Origin: Larix sibirica
Lineage: Eukaryota; Streptophyta; Pinopsida; Pinales; Pinaceae
Reading direction: 5' to 3'
Length of the DNA: 17,786 bases
Assembly: GCA_004151065.3 (NCBI GenBank)
Contig: NWUY0300001134.1
Span: 62,476 to 80,261 of the forward strand
A model generated the notes under the pieces. It was not told where the DNA came from, did not search any database, and saw only the letters and a list, made by a program, of their open reading frames with translations. Positions 1 to 8,826 of the stretch are shown here, piece after piece. The first letter of the stretch is position 1. Each line of letters begins with the position of its first letter. The translations under genes were made by a program, and so were the position numbers.

Positions 1-299
1 CTATGCATATAATCCCAAAAATGATATATCATAAAAAAAACCTCTAAAAAAACCATATTTATATTTCCAGCTAAAAAGATATTTAAATACATTACTCACC
101 ATTTCGGCATACCACCTTCTTGATGTATTATCCATTGTTTTTCAAAAAGAAACCCATAAGATAGCCATAATCCATCTTCATATACTTTTGATTTATCGAT
201 CTCAAAATACTAACTACATTAAAATTCCCCGATTGACTTACTTACAAATTTTTTATTTTTCGCCTACAATCACCAGCGACAACAACGGTTTTGTTTAGT
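1..299. other. AT-rich flank downstream of the LINE
   Basis: No protein similarity can be followed here on either strand. It may be the 3' untranslated part of the LINE or older host DNA. Short T runs (for example around 248-258) could be the eroded poly(A) tail as seen on the plus strand, but there is no target-site duplication that I could pair with the other side. Confidence 0.4.
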
Positions 300-314
300 A
301 AATTTTACCAAGAG

Positions 315-775
315 AAATGAGAAGAGGACGAGACCATAGTCTTTCCTTGAAACTCATCTTCAATTGCACAATGATATCCTATCTCAAGTCCTTCTTTTGA
401 TATGCAATAAGCAATATTATTAAACTGTCGATATACATGCTAAAAGGAAATATTGTCAAATATTGTAGTAATTTCCTTGAGATGAAAATCTAGGTTTAAG
501 ATTGAAGCATTTTGAACTAGATATTTTCCCTACATCCACTGTATAACAAACATCAAATCCCTCAAAACTTGAATCTCCTTTATACCTTTTTGTGCAGCCA
601 GCTTTAGCAGAAGAAATAATGCCATAAGTTCACTAAAATTGTTAGACCGCATCCCAAGGAAAGCTTTGCCTTTTATGAAATGATGTTTTAAGAAGAAAAA
701 ACACATATCCCACCCCACAACGATCATTGTTTTCTTGGCTTGCAACATCAAAAAAAGCCCAGCGGCTGATTTTGA
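315..775 (-). pseudogene. LINE-type RNase H domain (frameshifted)
   Basis: The minus strand from 775 begins RWAFFDVASQENN, the first RNase H strand with its catalytic Asp, and GVGYVFFLLK. After a frameshift near 690 it continues as KGKAFLGMRSNNFSELMAL, with the catalytic Glu, then KGIKEIQVLRDLMFVIQWM, which keeps the third acid although the usual GDS is now RDL. A TAG follows at about 530-532. The C-terminal block then reads through as HVYRQFNNIAYCISKEGLE, where the usual AD has become AY, so the fourth acidic residue is lost. RNase H of this kind removes RNA from the RNA-DNA hybrid during reverse transcription. Three of four acids remain, with at least one frameshift and two stops. Its presence at the C-terminus is typical of plant LINEs. 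Confidence 0.88.
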
Positions 776-989
776 TTGATCACTAGAGGCAAAGGGATAT
801 GATCGGGACTCCTATCTTTAGGCTCAATTGATACATTTGGATAAAAAGAAAGAGTTGCAAGCACCCGAGGAGCTATTTGGAATCCGAGGATACTTGTATT
901 TTCAAAAATATTTTCATTTGTCACTATCAAATGTGCCATGTAACAAAAAAAGGAAGAACTTGAACGCTTTTAAGATCTTTCCTCGAAAG

Positions 990-1274
990 TTAGACCTTCA
1001 TGTTTTCAAGAACATCATCATGAGTCCATAGATTATAAATCTTCGCAGTAATTTCAATAACATGCCAAACCTGTTTAATAAAAGCACAAGATCCAAATAA
1101 ATGAGAATCATATTCTTCATGATCACAACATATACAACATATCCCAGAACCCTCTAGTCTCTTCTTTTGTAGTATATCCCAAGTTGGTAAATGATTCTGA
1201 ATAATGAGCCACATCAATTGCACAAATTTCATTGGTGCCTTAATTTTCCATAATAAATGCCCCCACATGTCCAT
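990..1274 (-). pseudogene. LINE zf-RVT zinc-binding module
   Basis: This 94-codon open stretch reads like the zf-RVT domain of plant LINEs. It has an aromatic LLWKIKAPMKFVQLMWLI start, then HLPTWDILQKKRLEG, then the metal-binding set in CICCDHEEYDSHLFGSC, with paired Cys followed by His and Cys, and a closing W (QVWHVI). In these elements the module lies between the polymerase and RNase H and is thought to help bind nucleic acid. All expected Cys/His residues are still there. It is the best preserved piece of this LINE. The first residue shown is only the first possible start in the frame; the original protein ran through from upstream. Confidence 0.88.
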
Positions 1275-1289
1275 AGATAAAAGTCATGG

Positions 1290-2095
1290 ATCCTGAATTG
1301 ATTCATATCCTTTCTCTACATTGTAGACTTTGCCTTCGACATTCCATCCCCATGCAATAATATCCTCTTCACTCGATAGTCTCATATGGGCCCAACATAA
1401 TTATGCAACAAAATGTTCCCATAAAACACCATTTTTTCCAATCAAACCAACTTCCTCGGCATTCATCGAACCTTGAGCCCATAAAGATGTCTTATCAAGA
1501 TTACAAATTTTATTCAACATGCATAGACCATGATCCTTTATATGTTGAATAATTCTTGGAGTGAAGAACACATCATTGTTACAGCCAGGCCCAAGATCAC
1601 ATCAACTCCAACACTTACATGTGTGCCATTACCAATGCACCAAGCCAAATGATCACTAACAATAGAAAAAGCAGTTGTCAAAGCCTATCAGTGATTTGAA
1701 GCATTTGTAACTGATTTTCTATTGATTTGTCTCCAATCAATAAGACTATTCGACTTAATATACTTATGAATAATAATTCGACTTCATAGACTTTCCAAAG
1801 ATATGAGGTACCATAAAGATTTTGCAACTAAGGATTTCCCAAATATCCACAAGTTCTTTATTCCCCCGCCGCCATATTTCTTTGGATGAGTTAGTAGCTC
1901 CCACCTCACTTAGTGACCTCCCTTGTATTCCAAGCTCCCTCTCCAAAGGTAATTGGCATAGATTTTGCAAATCTTCACTAATATTCCTTTCAAAATTGTT
2001 GACATAAAATACCAATACATCGGAATAGCCTCAATGACTGATTTAATTAGAACTAGCTGACCACCTTTGGAGATCCATCGATTACGCCACAATTT
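1290..2095 (-). pseudogene. LINE post-RT connecting region (broken)
   Basis: After the FLDD box the minus strand continues with WISKGGQLVLIKSVIEAIP (about 2080-2020), the conserved block that follows the fingers and palm in plant LINE polymerases. It is followed in other frames by LVAKSLWYLIS and KYIKSNSLIDW (about 1830-1740), and by a block reading AFSIVSDHLAWCIGNG (about 1670-1625), which matches the usual link before the zinc module. Frameshifts and stops separate these pieces. No catalytic role is known for this stretch in general; it joins the polymerase to the zinc and RNase H modules. The assignment rests on block order and on similarity remembered from plant LINE proteins, not on a search. 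Confidence 0.8.
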
Positions 2096-2188
2096 TATTC
2101 TATTCTCAATCTTAGATAGAAGATAGTACTAGTCCACCTTCCAATAGGAATTGGGCTTTAAGAAAAAAAGGTATTTAATCCCATTCCT

Positions 2189-3050
2189 CTAGTCTTGTTC
2201 TGGAATATTAAGACATCGCCTCCTGCATCGTTTAACTTCATTTGGTAGATCAAAGGTATACATAGCATATTTCAAAATATTTATTACCATACTTTTAGCT
2301 GATGAAAATAGATCCAAAATATACTTGATGGCTTTTATTTCCTGTACTAAACCAAACCCAAAAATTAAGATATCATCTAAGAAAAGCAAGTTTGTCACCA
2401 TGACTTGATTTGCCACTCGAACACCTTGAATCTGACCCTAACATATGGCCATCTAGAAATCTTGATTAAGCCCTTCTATTATGAGGAGGAATAAATAAGG
2501 TGACAGAGGATCACCTTGTCTCAACCCTCTTGACAAGTTGAAAAATGAAGATGTTGATCCATTAATCAAAATCGCAAAACTGGAAGATGGTACAAAGCTC
2601 ATTATCCATCTAACAATATCCCATGCAAATCCGATATGGAGAAGAAGTCTCAAGAACAACCACGACACCTTGTCGTAAGCCTTAGAAATATCTAGTTTGA
2701 CAATAAAAGTTGGATTATATGATTGCTTGATAGAGTGCAAAGATTCTTGTGCGCAATTGATGGCTTCGTGCATTAATCGCCCCTTCAAAAATCTAAACTG
2801 CTACTGAGCGATAAAACTTGAAAACAATGGCTTTATTCTCATTGCCAAAACCTTTGATAATATTTTGTAGACACAATTGCATAGAGCAATCAGTTTGAAA
2901 TCATCAAATGATGACAGATGATCGTTTTTTGGAATAATTTCCAAAAAGGTAGAGTTTATGATGTGGGGAACTTTCCATTTAAACTAAATTCTATGACAAC
3001 TCGAAGAAGATCCACTCATACCGAGTCTAGTTGGATGGGTAGAGATGAAG
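2189..3050 (-). pseudogene. LINE reverse transcriptase domain (broken)
   Basis: This is the polymerase core of the LINE. Moving 3050 to 2189, one sees FSLNGKFPTS, then the family block around EIIPK (about 2940), then FKLIALCN and KILSKVLAMRIKP. A TAG interrupts the IAQ/QFRFLKGR block near 2810. The stretch 2788-2453 is open for 111 codons and holds motif A, KLDISKAYDKVSW, with its catalytic Asp near 2690-2692, and motif B, SRGLRQGDPLSPYLF, near 2500-2530. The YADD box is present as FLDD at 2372-2383, so both of its acidic residues survive, although this box lies beyond a break after 2453. The domain is about the usual length. The catalytic residues are kept while the frame is lost, which suggests moderate rather than extreme age. 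Confidence in the identity is high; the exact 5' limit is uncertain. Confidence 0.93.
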
Positions 3051-3060
3051 AGACTGTAGG

Positions 3061-3290
3061 ATCCTCGAGTCATCTTATCATTTTGTCTCTTCAATCTTTT
3101 TCATTTGAGTAATGTTTCATACAATTCCTCATCCAAAATTAGGGATATGGAACCACATCATTATACTTTAATTTTATGTTTTCTGTTTCATGCTTGGGGT
3201 AAAGTTTTTTCATCATTAATTTCCTCCCGGTAGGCCACTTCTCATCTACTCTAACAAATAATCTAGGAAGTGATCCAGGAGCTAGATCAC
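3061..3290. other. Junction between LINE and gypsy remnants
   Basis: LINE similarity stops near 3060 on the minus strand and gypsy-like reading starts near or after 3290 on the plus strand. A minus-strand open stretch of 68 codons (3345-3139) covers most of this interval but matches nothing I know, so I do not call it a gene. The interval would be the place to look for the gypsy 5' untranslated leader, an LTR remnant or a LINE 5' end. No primer-binding site matching a tRNA 3' end was recognised. Confidence 0.4.
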
Positions 3291-3291
3291 C

Positions 3292-3765
3292 TTGATGGTC
3301 GTTAGCCTTATTGGCAGTCATCTCGCACCCGACAAGTCTAATCATATTTGGGTCCTGATTGTGCGAATTTCTTCAATGTTCAACTCGAGAACATCTTTCA
3401 AACTGATAGATCGTGCTCATACCTTGGAACCCATTAGCATTATTGGTGGGTGTCCTTATGATTTAAAGGTGCTTACATCATTGGCATATGAACAAGTGGT
3501 TTTCCCTTGCATGTCGGCTTCAACTCATTTTCTAGCTAGGGGAATCATACATTTTGGTGGTTGCAAGTTGCAGTTGCAGATGGTTATGTATGGGAATCAA
3601 AATGTTATCATGTAGTCTAATGCACTAGAGATTAAGATGGGGTTGTAGTCTACACCAGGGGGGGAATCCTCAACAAGAATGACATAGGTACAATCCCAAT
3701 TAGCTACATTGACTGCGTAGTTGCAAGAAATAGAAAAAGTGAAAGAAGTGCAAAAAACATTTTGG
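3292..3765 (+). pseudogene. N-terminal region of the gypsy polyprotein
   Basis: This lies in the same frame as the zinc knuckles that follow. An open stretch of 107 codons (3292-3615) includes GGCPYDLKVLTSLAYEQVVF and ARGIIHFGGCKLQL. After a few stops comes QLATLTA then LQEIEKVKEVQ, a short helix likely to form a coiled coil just ahead of the first knuckle. The helix followed by WC..C is a common arrangement in plant gag-like proteins. The function of the earlier part is unknown to me. The true start is not visible; the first ATG in this frame may not be the original one. Confidence 0.55.
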
Positions 3766-4251
3766 TGTACGCTTTGTCACACAAAAGGTCACAACTGGAA
3801 TGAGTGTCATGTGATGGGAAAAATTTTATCTACTAGTGCCTTGAATCCACCCACATGAACTTAGGTGGAATGGTGTGAAATCTATAAAAAATGGGGTCAT
3901 GCACCTCCATGATATCCAATGTTGTAGAAGTATCAAAATACCATGGATACTCCCTTCTATGTTTTTTGTAAATTGTTTGGGCATGATATCAATGGATGTC
4001 TCGCACTACAGTTGATGAAATATAATTTAGTTTATGCCTACAGAGTGCAAGGGACTGAAGAGAACACTGGAGCAGGTAGAGGTGGTGGCTTTTGAGGAGG
4101 TTTCGTAGGCCAAGGATGAGGATGCGATGGAGGTGGAAGACAACCTGTTTTCTTTAACTACATAGAGCCTTGACATGTAGCGAGCTTGTGTACGAATCTT
4201 GGATATATGTGTGGATATTGTTGCAACATAGAACATAATACATAATATTTC
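3766..4251 (+). pseudogene. Array of five CCHC zinc-knuckle modules
   Basis: Five modules with CX2CX4HX4C spacing lie in one frame. Module 1 (3766-3807) is intact: CTLCHTKGHNWNEC. Module 2 (3874-3915) has Cys2 and Cys4 replaced by Tyr and a stop inside. Module 3 (3958-3999) has Cys1 replaced by Tyr. Module 4 (4150-4191) has Cys1 as Phe and Cys2 as Tyr, plus a stop. Module 5 (4210-4251) has the last Cys as Phe, plus a stop. All five His codons survive. Between modules 3 and 4 is a Gly-rich stretch (4066-4140) with GAGRGGGF and GGF blocks, like an RGG RNA-binding segment. In retroelements such knuckles bind the element's RNA. Four of the six lost Cys fit TGT or TGC becoming TAT or TAC, a G-to-A change. 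The spacing is seen directly; the RNA-binding role is family knowledge. Confidence 0.85.
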
Positions 4252-4790
4252 TCGGACTTGATAGCCAAATGGGAAGAGTAAATACAATGTTGTAATATGG
4301 TAACATTAGAACTGTGAGACGATCAAATCTTGAAGGAACCTCTTAATGTACAGATTATGACTCGAGGGGCACATGAACATGAGAAAACAATGGTAAGAAA
4401 GGATATGTGGATTATATGTTAGAAGATAAGATCAAGAAAGTAATGAAATCATTTCATAAATTTGATGTTGTGCAACATAAATAGTTTATACACGAGGGTC
4501 AAGAAGCATTGGAAGAATCCCAAAGGTGCATAGAGGAGGTACGATATGATGTAAATACAGAGTCTGAATTTGAAAGTAGAGTTAGTGAATTTATTCACTG
4601 TTGTGTCAAGGTATTGAATGATTTTTCTGTAACGAATAAATTGACGTAGATGATGACAAAAATTATGGTGATAAAAGAAGTGGAGATTCCCATTGTTGCG
4701 CCATTGCCAAAGAGGAAGGTGCAACACGTTGGAAAGAGAAGAACATGAAGGGAGTTTAAAATAAAAATAGATTGGGATGATATGAGATGC
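4252..4790 (+). pseudogene. Linker between zinc knuckles and protease
   Basis: Right after the fifth knuckle comes SDLIAKWEE, then NVQIMTRGAHEHEK in the same frame to about 4428, where a stop ends it. A frame change follows, and the reading continues from about 4439 as KVMKSFHKFDVVQ and a charged, helix-rich stretch (4485-4740) with few recognisable motifs. This fits the variable link that usually joins the nucleocapsid part to the protease in plant gypsy elements. No catalytic motif is seen. Confidence 0.55.
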
Positions 4791-5045
4791 ATGATTTCAT
4801 ATTAGTTATGGGATCCGATGTGAACATTCTACCAAAATAATCTTGGGAAACGATGGGGAAGCCTAAATTGGTGTGGTCTCCAATTCAATTGAGCTTCGTT
4901 AATCAATATAGGGTATATCTAGTAGGTAGGATGGAATATGTTGAATTGTATGTTGATGGAATTAAAAAAAGGGATTAATTTGAAGTGATTGAAATTCTAG
5001 ATGGTCAGATCCTTACCCAACACTGTTGGGTATTGACTGGGCCGA
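4785..5045 (+). pseudogene. Gypsy aspartic protease remnant, active site lost
   Basis: The frame reads MGSDVNILPK at 4808-4837, then SWETMGKPKLVWSPIQLSF, a Val/Gly-rich strand region, and FEVIEILDG near 4980-5007. This matches the retropepsin part of plant gypsy polyproteins, which cleaves the polyprotein. The catalytic D-S/T-G is missing: at the site stands Val-Met-Gly (4805-4813), so Asp and Ser are both changed. The usual glycine-rich flap and the LLG block are shortened, because the text jumps from ILDG to the later basic block in few codons. It also carries stops after ILPK and before FEVI. The identity is inferred from the surrounding blocks rather than from the active site. Confidence 0.7.
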
Positions 5046-5995
5046 AAAAAATGAGAGTGGTTGCTCCCTTAGACCCAAAGGAGGGAGAAAGATATTTGGA
5101 GCTGGTAAGAGATGTTATGGAGGATGGATATATAGAAAACACCTACAATATTACAAGGAGGAAATATGACTATGTGAATCCTACAATTGATGGGGATATT
5201 AGCTGGTTGAATATCTGTTTATTTGATACATATTTAGAACAAGCGATGGAGAGATGGGAAAACATATTGTATGAAGTTTCGACCTAAAGATGTGTAAGGA
5301 TTGTTAAAGTTGTGCGCTGGGTAGGAATATAATTGTGTGACCCTCCACGTTTTTATGGGACATGAGTGGTAGAATATTTTGTTATACAAATGAAAGAAAA
5401 AATACCAAAATCTATGAGGCTCCAAGCAATGGACACAATATTAAAGGGGATGCCCATACGATGGTGGGTTGTGCACAAGCAAAAGATGGATAGTTTGGAG
5501 AAGATAGCGCAAACTATTTGTACTATGTTTTAACTAGAAATTAAAAAAGAAATGCAAATCAGTATAAAGGAAGTCGTGATCCAAGAGAACATGTGTGGTT
5601 CTACAAAAAGAGGTGGAAGGAGAGGAATGTTACTGTAGAACAATGGGTTCATTGGTTTATTCATACTTTGGATACAATACCAAGAAGTTGGTATGTGTAG
5701 GGAGAACTAAGAAAACATATGATTGATTGGAAGGAGATGTGAAATCAATTCTGTGATGTTTTTAGCTTTGCATCAAGTAATACATGATTGAAGGATATAT
5801 TGCGCAATATTAAAAATTTGATATTTTCTACGATTTCACATAAAGTAGTTTGCGCGACACACTGGAAAATGGTATAGTTGAACCAACGAGTTCAATGTTG
5901 GAAGATAATTGAGGAGGGATCTAAAAAAGAAAAAAGACCCTATGAAGATAATCATTCAAGAAACTGAAGGGGAACACATAGTATAGGATACATGG
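5046..5995 (+). pseudogene. Capsid/gag-like domain located between protease and RT
   Basis: First comes a 100-codon open stretch (4985-5287) with MRVVAPLDPKEGERYLEL, a Tyr/Asp-rich acidic part and ERWENILYEVST. Then, with stops, RCVRIVKVVRWVG, DPPRFYG and MRLQAMDTILKGMPIRWW (Trp pair at 5462-5467), and after a frameshift WVHWFIHTLDTIPRSWY (5647-5697), GELRKHMIDW and FCDVFSF. The PxRWW and HTLDxIPxxWY blocks are hallmarks of the helical retrotransposon gag (capsid) domain as I remember it. In most gypsy elements this domain precedes the zinc knuckles; here it follows both the knuckles and the protease. The tail toward 5995 is poorly conserved. Confidence 0.72.
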
Positions 5996-6034
5996 ACAAG
6001 TCAGATTGTGCAAGAATATTTGCACGCACTAAAA

Positions 6035-6960
6035 ACTAAAAAGTATAACATTGGTACAGAGGAACATTTGAAGATGGATGTGATAGGTGACTAATCGGAT
6101 AAAGAGATAGTAATGCAAGTGGTGGACCTATTGAAGGAGTATGAAGACTTATTTCCTAAAATATTTTATGAGATGAAAGGAATCATAGGTTCATTAGGAG
6201 AGATGAAAATTCAATTAAAACCATATGCAAAGCTTGTGAAAAAGAGACCATATAGGTTGAACCCAAAGTACAAAGAAAAGGTATGTGAGGAGTTGTATAG
6301 AACGTTGGAATCTAGGATTATTGTACCAGTGGAGGAGTTTGAGTGGGTTAGTCCTATGGTGGTGTAGGATAAGAAGACTATTGGAATAAGGATTTGTATT
6401 GATTTGAGGGATTTGAATGCATCATGTATACATGACCCATTCCATACTCCATTCACAGATGAAGTGTTAGAAAATGTGGGAGGAAGAGAAGCACATTCCT
6501 TGACAAAAGGATTCTTGGGTTATCACTAGTTAAAGATGATAGAAGAAGATAGAACAAAAACCACTTTGTGACAGGATGGGGTTCTTTTGCATACATGTTG
6601 ATGCCTTTTGGATTGAAGAATACACTTGAAGTGTTTTCTAGGACGTGGTTACAATGTTCAAGGAGTTCATGCATTAGTTCCCGAAAGTATACCTTGATGA
6701 TTTTACGGTATTAATCCCGTTAAAAGACCATGTACAAGTATTGAGGTTAATGTTAGATAGGTGTAGGAAATTGCAGATTTCTCTAAATTTGGAAAAGTGT
6801 GTGTTTTGTACACCTATGGGAATTTTGTTAGGACATGTTGTTTGCAATGAGAAATTATTGGTTGATCCATTGAAGATTGTTGCAAGAGTGAATTTTCCTA
6901 CTCCTACATCAATGAAGACACTGTGCACAACATTGGGCCAGACATAATATTATAGCAAAT
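6035..6960 (+). pseudogene. Gypsy reverse transcriptase (broken)
   Basis: The lead-in reads YNIGTEEHLKMDVIGD (from 6044), then VDLLKEYEDLFP and EMKGIIGSLGEMKIQLKP. The polymerase proper has KKRPYRLNPKYKEKV, EFEWVSPMVV, IRICIDLRDLNASC and TPFTDEVLENVGG. Motif A reads SLTKGFLGYH, where the catalytic Asp is replaced by Lys (6506-6508). After frame changes near 6560-6680 come GSFAYMLMPFGLKN and the catalytic YLDD box, intact at 6690-6701, then LRLMLDRCRKLQISLNLEKC and GILLGHVVC. At least two frameshifts and several stops are present. This domain copies the element RNA into DNA. The identity is certain from the block order; the loss of the motif A Asp and the broken frame mean it cannot work. Confidence 0.95.
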
Positions 6961-7490
6961 TCATAAGGAACTATGCACAAACTACTACACCACTAGAGAA
7001 TGTTGTTGAATAAAGAAATCAAGTATGAATGGACATTGGATTGTCATGAGGCATTTGATTTGTTGAAAGAAAAAATGGTTACTATGCCAATTCCAATTTT
7101 CCCAGATTGGTTGAAAATTTTTCATGTGCATGTGGATGCTTCTTCTATAGCATTGGGGATTGTGCTTGCACAGTCTGTAGAGGGAAGTATTGATCACCCC
7201 ATTTCATTTGCAAGGCAGGAAGTTGTCAGATGCACATGGGAATTACACTACTACAACTCAAGAAGGATTAACAATGGTGTATGCGCTACAAAAATCCAGT
7301 CATTATTTATTGGGAAGTTTCTTCAAATTCATTACTGACCACTCTGCTTTAAAATATTTAGTCAATAAACCAGTGTCGGGGGTAAGGATTTGTCGTTGGT
7401 TTATTGTTTCAAGAATTTGACTTTGAGGTGGTGGTTAATCCAAGAAAGTATAATGTGGGACCAAATCAATTATCAAGGGTGTAGACTAGT
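6961..7490 (+). pseudogene. Gypsy RNase H domain (broken)
   Basis: It starts with KFIRNYAQTTTPLE and continues with WTLDCHEAFDLLKEKMVT, IFPDW and FHVHVDASSIALG, which holds the first catalytic Asp. After a frame change near 7210 it reads RKLSDAHGNYTTTTQEGLTM, with the Glu position kept, then VYALQKSSHYLLG, FITDHSALKYLVNKP with the third Asp, and ICRWF. A further frame change follows near 7390-7410 and the block FEVVVNPRKYNVGPNQLSR ends the domain near 7480. The enzyme degrades the RNA strand during copying. Three acidic positions survive in shifted frames. Confidence 0.92.
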
Positions 7491-7639
7491 GACATGGAAG
7501 GTAGCATTGATGATTAGTTACCATACGCATAGTTGTTTTGAGTGGATGTAGTACTATACCAATTCACAAATATTGCAGCATTTTTAATGACATGCAAAGC
7601 ACCATAGGATTATACAATGGCTCAGATAAGACAATTAGT

Positions 7640-8500
7640 GACAAGGAGTGTGGATTATTAGTTGATTACTTATCAGTTGTATAAATTAGAAGCTGATGGG
7701 ATATTGCAAAGGTGCATGATGGAACATGAGCGCGACGCAGTATTGTATGAATCACACGAAGTTATTATAGGAGGACACAATGCTGGGAAGGCTACTACAA
7801 GAAAAGTGTTGCTTGCAGGATTGTGGTGTCCATCATTATTTCAAGAAGATAAGGAATATTGTAAGCATTGCGATGTGTGTCAATGCGTAGGAAAGCCATA
7901 AGCCAGGGATGAGTTAATATTATTTCCAGTTACTGCAAAGGAACCATTTGAAAAATGGGCAATTGATTTGGTGGGACCCATTAATCCACCAACAAAGAGG
8001 ACATGATCTAAGTATATAATAAAATCCATTGAGTATTTGACATGATGGGTAGAAGCAATGTCGATGAAAGACTGTACAACGTAGGTTAATGCACAATTGA
8101 TTTTTTAGAACATTGTTACAAGGTTTGGCTATCCCAAGGTACTTATGAACGATCAAGGATCACATTTTTTGAATGCAACTATCAGGGATTTGACATAGGA
8201 TTTTTTGATATATCATAAAAAAGTACACCATATCATCCCTAGGAAAATGGAGCAGTGGAGGTTTTTAAGAAAGTGTTGGAACATGCATTGACAAAGGTTT
8301 GTAATGTAGAGCACAACGATTGGGATCAAAACATACTAGCAGTATTGTGGGTTTATTGTACCACTTGTAAAAGTTTGAATAAGTTCACACCTTTTTTATT
8401 GGCTTATGGTGAGGAGGTAGTGATAACTATGGAATTTTTGGTGTCTGGATTGTGCATAACATTGGATATGAAGATGATTGATAATGAATCACTTTAGAAT
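7640..8500 (+). pseudogene. Gypsy integrase with HHCC and DDE motifs (broken)
   Basis: The N-terminal zinc domain (7662-7901, an open stretch of 79 codons) reads HEVIIGGHNAGKATTRKVLL, then DKEYCKHCDVCQ, so all four HHCC ligands are present. The core shows WAIDLVGPINPP with the first Asp at 7965-7967, LMNDQGSHF with the second Asp at 8151-8153, and GAVEVFKK with the Glu at 8258-8260. The D-to-E distance is about 35 codons but crosses a one-base frame change in an A run near 8215-8222. At least six stops interrupt the core. The last part (8255-8497, 80 codons open) includes NVEHNDWDQNILAVLWVY and PFLLAYGEEVVITMEF. Integrase inserts the DNA copy into a chromosome. All seven key residues remain although the frame is lost. 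Confidence 0.94.
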
Positions 8501-8826
8501 AGGTTGAATGAATTGATGGAATTGGAGGATGATAGGATACTTGTGAGGTTTAGTCAACACGTGGAGAAGCACAGGAAAAGCCTTGGCATGATTGAAATAT
8601 TAGAAAGAGGGAATTGGAACCTCGATCATTGGTACTTTTGTATGAAAGTAGACATATTAAACATCCTAAGAAGTTGCACATGAGATGGATGTGACCCTTT
8701 TGAATGAAATATATCATGAAAGCAAGTGTAGTAAAGTTATGGATGTTATGGGGAGATCTGTTAAAGGGCATGGTAAATGGAACCAGATTAAAAACATACT
8801 ATGGCCCGCGAGGGTTGGAAGAATGA
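8501..8826 (+). pseudogene. Integrase C-terminal tail and pol stop
   Basis: After the core the text continues as NRLNELMELEDDRILVRFSQ and, in another frame, LVLLYESRHIKHPKKLHMRW, MKYIMKASVVKLWMLWGDLL and MVNGTRLKTYY, ending GLEE and TGA at 8824-8826. These blocks match the basic, strand-rich C-terminal part of gypsy integrase that follows the catalytic core. Two stops lie in the second block. There is no chromodomain-like aromatic pattern that I can see. The terminal TGA is likely the original end of the polyprotein. Confidence 0.8.

Larger units (their letters stand above)
300..3060 (-). mobile_element. Decayed plant LINE (non-LTR retrotransposon), 5'-truncated
   Basis: Read on the minus strand, this block gives the pol order of a plant LINE: reverse transcriptase (about 3050-2200), connecting region (about 2095-1300), zf-RVT zinc module (1274-990) and RNase H (about 775-315). 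Such elements copy their RNA into DNA at a nicked target site. Matches to the family consensus are strong in every segment, but reading needs frame changes near 2960 and near 690, and there are several in-frame stops, for example a TAG near 2810. The copy is therefore dead. No ORF1 and no AP endonuclease is visible upstream of about 3060, so it is probably 5'-truncated, as LINE insertions often are. A clear poly(A) tail was not found; the 3' end at about 300 is only where protein similarity fades. The order and the motifs are seen; the family placement follows from known plant LINE pol proteins. Confidence 0.92.
3290..8826 (+). mobile_element. Decayed Ty3/gypsy LTR retrotransposon body
   Basis: The plus strand carries a long chain of gypsy domains: N-terminal region, five zinc knuckles, aspartic protease remnant, a capsid/gag-like domain, reverse transcriptase, RNase H and integrase, ending at TGA 8824-8826. 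The RT-RNase H-integrase order is that of Ty3/gypsy and not of copia. The chain shifts between all three frames and holds dozens of stops, many at places where the family has Gln, Arg, Glu or Gly codons, so the copy is long dead. The zinc-knuckle and protease modules lie upstream of the capsid-like domain, which is unusual against the textbook gag-pol order; I recall similar plant polyproteins but could not check this. LTRs were not found on either side by eye. Confidence is high for the element and moderate for its ends. Confidence 0.94.

Noticed and set aside
828-1031. 67-codon plus-strand open frame
   Set aside because: It lies opposite the LINE zinc module and linker, which have clear family motifs on the minus strand.
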